DNA of 64,000 nucleotides, taken from Leishmania panamensis (Eukaryota; Euglenozoa; Kinetoplastea; Trypanosomatida; Trypanosomatidae). The notes under the pieces were generated by a model. That model saw only the letters and a list, made by a program, of their open reading frames with translations, was not told where the DNA came from and did no database searches. Position numbers and translations under genes: made by a program. The stretch covers positions 705,732-769,731 of the forward strand of contig NC_025879.1 of NCBI RefSeq assembly GCF_000755165.1. The letters run 5' to 3'. The stretch's first letter is position 1. Every line of letters starts with the position of its first letter. Shown in pieces: positions 61,799 to 64,000 of this stretch.

Positions 61799-62464
61799 TT
61801 ACACCATGCGCTTCGTCGCAAATATCTGGCGCAGATAAATGACGCTTCCGACACCCATACCAACAATGAAAATGCTCTCCAGGATGCAGAAGACCACCAC
61901 CCGCGTGTTCGCAACTTCGGTGGTGGCGCGATGGGTACGCTCACGGGTGCGCAGGACCTGCTGAAGCTCCTCGATCTCCCGCAACCCCTGCTGCAGGCGC
62001 ATGATGGAGCGATGAAGCGAGTCTGACTTTGCCCCCTTTGGCCTCATCACGTCCTCGGCGTTTCCATTTCCTACCATCACGGAGAACGAGACCACCTTTT
62101 CGGTCACCGTACTCATACGATTGCTAAAGCAGAAGGCGTATGAGCCGGGCATGCGGGACTTGAAGAGGACACGGTTCTCCGTGCTGCGATCGGCATCCCA
62201 GACAATGCTCATGTCTGGCGCCACAATCTTGCAGTTGATGTCCATGGCGCCGCCCGTTGTCACTATGTAGTGCAGGAACATATTCACCCCAACGCCAGGA
62301 GCGTCCTCGTAGAAGCAGACCTCCCGGCCAGCGGCGACCTGCACAGCGAGTGAACCGTCATCGGCACGCGCTGACTGTACCGCAGCAGAGCTCGCCAGCA
62401 ATACCAAAAAAATGACAACCGCGCCCACCGCGGTGAGGGGCCTTTGTAGAAGCTTCAGTGACAT
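61799..62464 (-). CDS. p24 / EMP24-GP25L family cargo receptor
   Basis: 221 residues from the ATG at 62464 (MSLKLLQRPLTAVG); the frame extends upstream only to a GTG. Signal peptide around residues 8-33. GOLD-like beta domain with the conserved Cys pair: EVCFYEDAPG and DINCKIV, then KSRMPGSYAFCFSNRMS and KVVSFSVMVG. A coiled coil follows (LQQGLREIEELQQVLRTRER), then a C-terminal transmembrane helix (VVVFCILESIFIVGMGVGSV) and a short cytoplasmic tail YLRQIFATKRMV with aromatic and basic residues as in COPII/COPI-binding tails. p24 proteins cycle between ER and Golgi, sorting GPI-anchored and other cargo. Size and layout match the family. Confidence 0.94.
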   Translation of the reverse strand: MSLKLLQRPLTAVGAVVIFLVLLASSAAVQSARADDGSLAVQVAAGREVCFYEDAPGVGVNMFLHYIVTTGGAMDINCKIVAPDMSIVWDADRSTENRVLFKSRMPGSYAFCFSNRMSTVTEKVVSFSVMVGNGNAEDVMRPKGAKSDSLHRSIMRLQQGLREIEELQQVLRTRERTHRATTEVANTRVVVFCILESIFIVGMGVGSVIYLRQIFATKRMV

Positions 62465-62830
62465 GGACACTAGTGCACCGCAATGCGCAAGCGATACCAA
62501 CAAAGAATCCACTCAGGCGAAACGCGTTGTTTCTGGCGTACAATTACCGCTCTTGAGAAAGCCCACCCCGGCGTGTTAGTATGGGTGCATGCACGTGTGC
62601 TGCAGCTTGAAGGGAGGGGAGTTGTGCTGAGAAAAGCGCAAGCACGAGAAGGTTCTTGTATCCTCTCGTGTGTGATTGGAGGATGGTCAAAGCAGACACT
62701 GAAATATGCGCTCCATTGAAGGCGTCAATGCAGACCCAGTCGTCTCGAGAAGACGGGGGCATGTGTTTCGTGGACAATAAGATGACAAGAAGAGAAGAGA
62801 AAGGAAACTCTTTTTTCGACATTCAACGTG

Positions 62831-63357
62831 CCTACGCTCTCCCATGCAGCACGCAGGCTCAAACGCCACGCCACGCAGGCCTGTCAACAGGGCCATTGCA
62901 TCGCGCGACGCAGCCGTAGACAGACGGTAATGTCCACTCAGCCATATCCGCACAGACCCGGTCTCGAACTCCGCACATCGCCCGCCTCGCAGGTCGCCGC
63001 GCGGTGCACCCCTCCCGGCCTGACACGCACGCTCCCCACACCAGCAGGCAGTGAGACTCAGGCGAGGTCCGCTCGAGTCACGCTGGCACCCTGCCCATCA
63101 CATGGGTGGCACAAGCGTTCTCCCTGCCGCAGGCCGCTCCGATGCAGCGCAGCCCACGACCCGGCTGCCGACACCAGCAGCGATGCACCGCTCTGGCCCC
63201 CCCCACGTCACAGGCGCTTGACCCTGTCAGCACCAGAGGTGGCTCGGCATTGGCAGGGATACGGGGTGGGGGCTACTTGGCCCCTCCCCACGCACACAGA
63301 GTGAGGGGGCAGTGCACCCTGATGGCGACACTTGCTGCGTGATCTCTCTCATGAGAA
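62831..63357 (-). mobile_element. SIDER-like retroposon, copy H (diverged)
   Basis: Same order of blocks as the other copies but with many substitutions and small deletions: CTCTCCCATGCAGCACGCAG at left, GCGCAGCCCACGACCCGGCT, CACCAGAGGTGGCTCGGC and CACCCTGATGGCGACACTTG at right. Clearly older than C-G. Confidence 0.85.
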
Positions 63358-63540
63358 ACAGGTGCGGGTGCATATAAAGCAGGTAACAAGAAGAGGGAAC
63401 GGTCAGAAAAGAGAGCGCGAAGAAATGGACTGGTGGTGTACCATGCGAATGCAGAACAATAGAAAGAGAGAGAGACACGCACGAAGTTTGCGTGCAGCGG
63501 GTGTGCAATGCAACCTCCCCACCCAGGCAACCAGCAACAG

Positions 63541-63572
63541 TGCCTCCGTGCATACGCCAATGCACGGAGGCA
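63541..63572. repeat. Perfect 13-bp inverted repeat
   Basis: TGCCTCCGTGCAT (63541-63553), 6-base loop, ATGCACGGAGGCA (63560-63572). Confidence 0.9.
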
Positions 63573-64000
63573 CCTATCGCCTGTTTGGAATGGTATTCAA
63601 AACTCGTGACAGGAAGAGGAGGGCGACGCTCTCAGTGCTTTCTTCACATCATGGAAGGGTGGTGATCATGGTTTACAGGCACGTGCGTATACGGGAGGGG
63701 GGAAAGGGGGGGGGTGAAGCAGTATCATCATCGCTCCCTGAGTATGGTCTTCTGTGGAGGCGAAAAAGCGGTGGAGGAGGAGGAGGAGGCAGGGGTGACA
63801 CGACTGTTGTTTCTCTTGTTTGCTTCGCCGTTGCAATGATAGCGGATACCTCCAGCGCCATCTGCGCGAGCAAACGAGAAGACAGAGTATTTTCTCAAAT
63901 AAAAAAAAGGACAGAACGATGAGACGGGCAGTAAGAAGGAAAGCGAAGCGAGAGAGCGCTTGCAGAGAGAGTCAGCCACGTGCACATGCGTAAAAAGGGG

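Larger units (their letters stand above)
62465..64000. other. 3' flank of the next gene (off window) with SIDER H
   Basis: No gene seen. Includes SIDER copy H, a hairpin at 63541-63572 and a GGAGGA-type purine stretch near 63770-63792. Confidence 0.6.

Noticed and set aside
1..64000. CRISPR arrays, bacterial operons, tRNA or rRNA genes
   Set aside because: Nothing resembling them was seen; simple repeats here are microsatellites, and gene structure is trypanosomatid. A dedicated tRNA or snoRNA scan was not possible.

Overview
The window looks like nuclear chromosome sequence from a trypanosomatid, most likely a Leishmania species. Genes are intronless and GC-rich and all lie on the minus strand, as in a polycistronic transcription unit. 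They are separated by long, strand-asymmetric intergenic regions that are pyrimidine-rich on the minus strand. Several genes have a pyrimidine tract plus AG just upstream of the ATG (trans-splice acceptor type). Multiple ~0.55 kb copies of a SIDER-like degenerate retroposon sit in 3' flanks. No RNA gene, strand switch or convincing plus-strand gene was seen. Species assignment is inference.

Layout, left to right (transcription runs right to left). 1-5.9 kb: SIDER fragment, a His-rich cation-diffusion-facilitator-like membrane protein, a stretch of decayed coding sequence, and a POLE3/Dpb4-like histone-fold protein. 5.9-11.3 kb: SIDER fragment broken by a 40-base assembly gap, a dead EXD-type 3'-5' exonuclease gene, then 2.9 kb of pyrimidine-rich spacer. 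11.3-21.7 kb: three large kinetoplastid proteins without a known name, the first with a possible C-terminal PDZ fold. 24-27.3 kb: a RUS1/DUF647 membrane protein flanked by two SIDERs. 27.8 kb: a long near-perfect inverted repeat. 30-39 kb: a coiled-coil protein, a DNAJB13/RSP16-like J protein without the HPD triad, and a basic-tailed unknown. 40-47 kb: three SIDERs, a PlsC acyltransferase and a Ser-rich unknown. 48.7-62.5 kb: TSR3 rRNA modification enzyme, a small basic protein, a DUF4200 (CFAP100-like) axonemal protein, a short unannotated-looking 109-aa gene, an endosulfine-like protein, a canopy/saposin-like secretory protein, CFAP161, and a p24 cargo receptor. The right end holds a diverged SIDER.

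Functionally the genes are mixed, as expected for trypanosomatid transcription units where neighbours need not share a pathway. The clearest theme is the flagellum: RSP16/DNAJB13-like, CFAP100-like and CFAP161 products. Two encode the secretory pathway (p24, canopy-like). Regulation is expected to be post-transcriptional, and the sense-oriented SIDERs in several 3' flanks are the best candidate regulators. Initiation codons were set at the first ATG of each frame where the longer open frame began with GTG or TTG.
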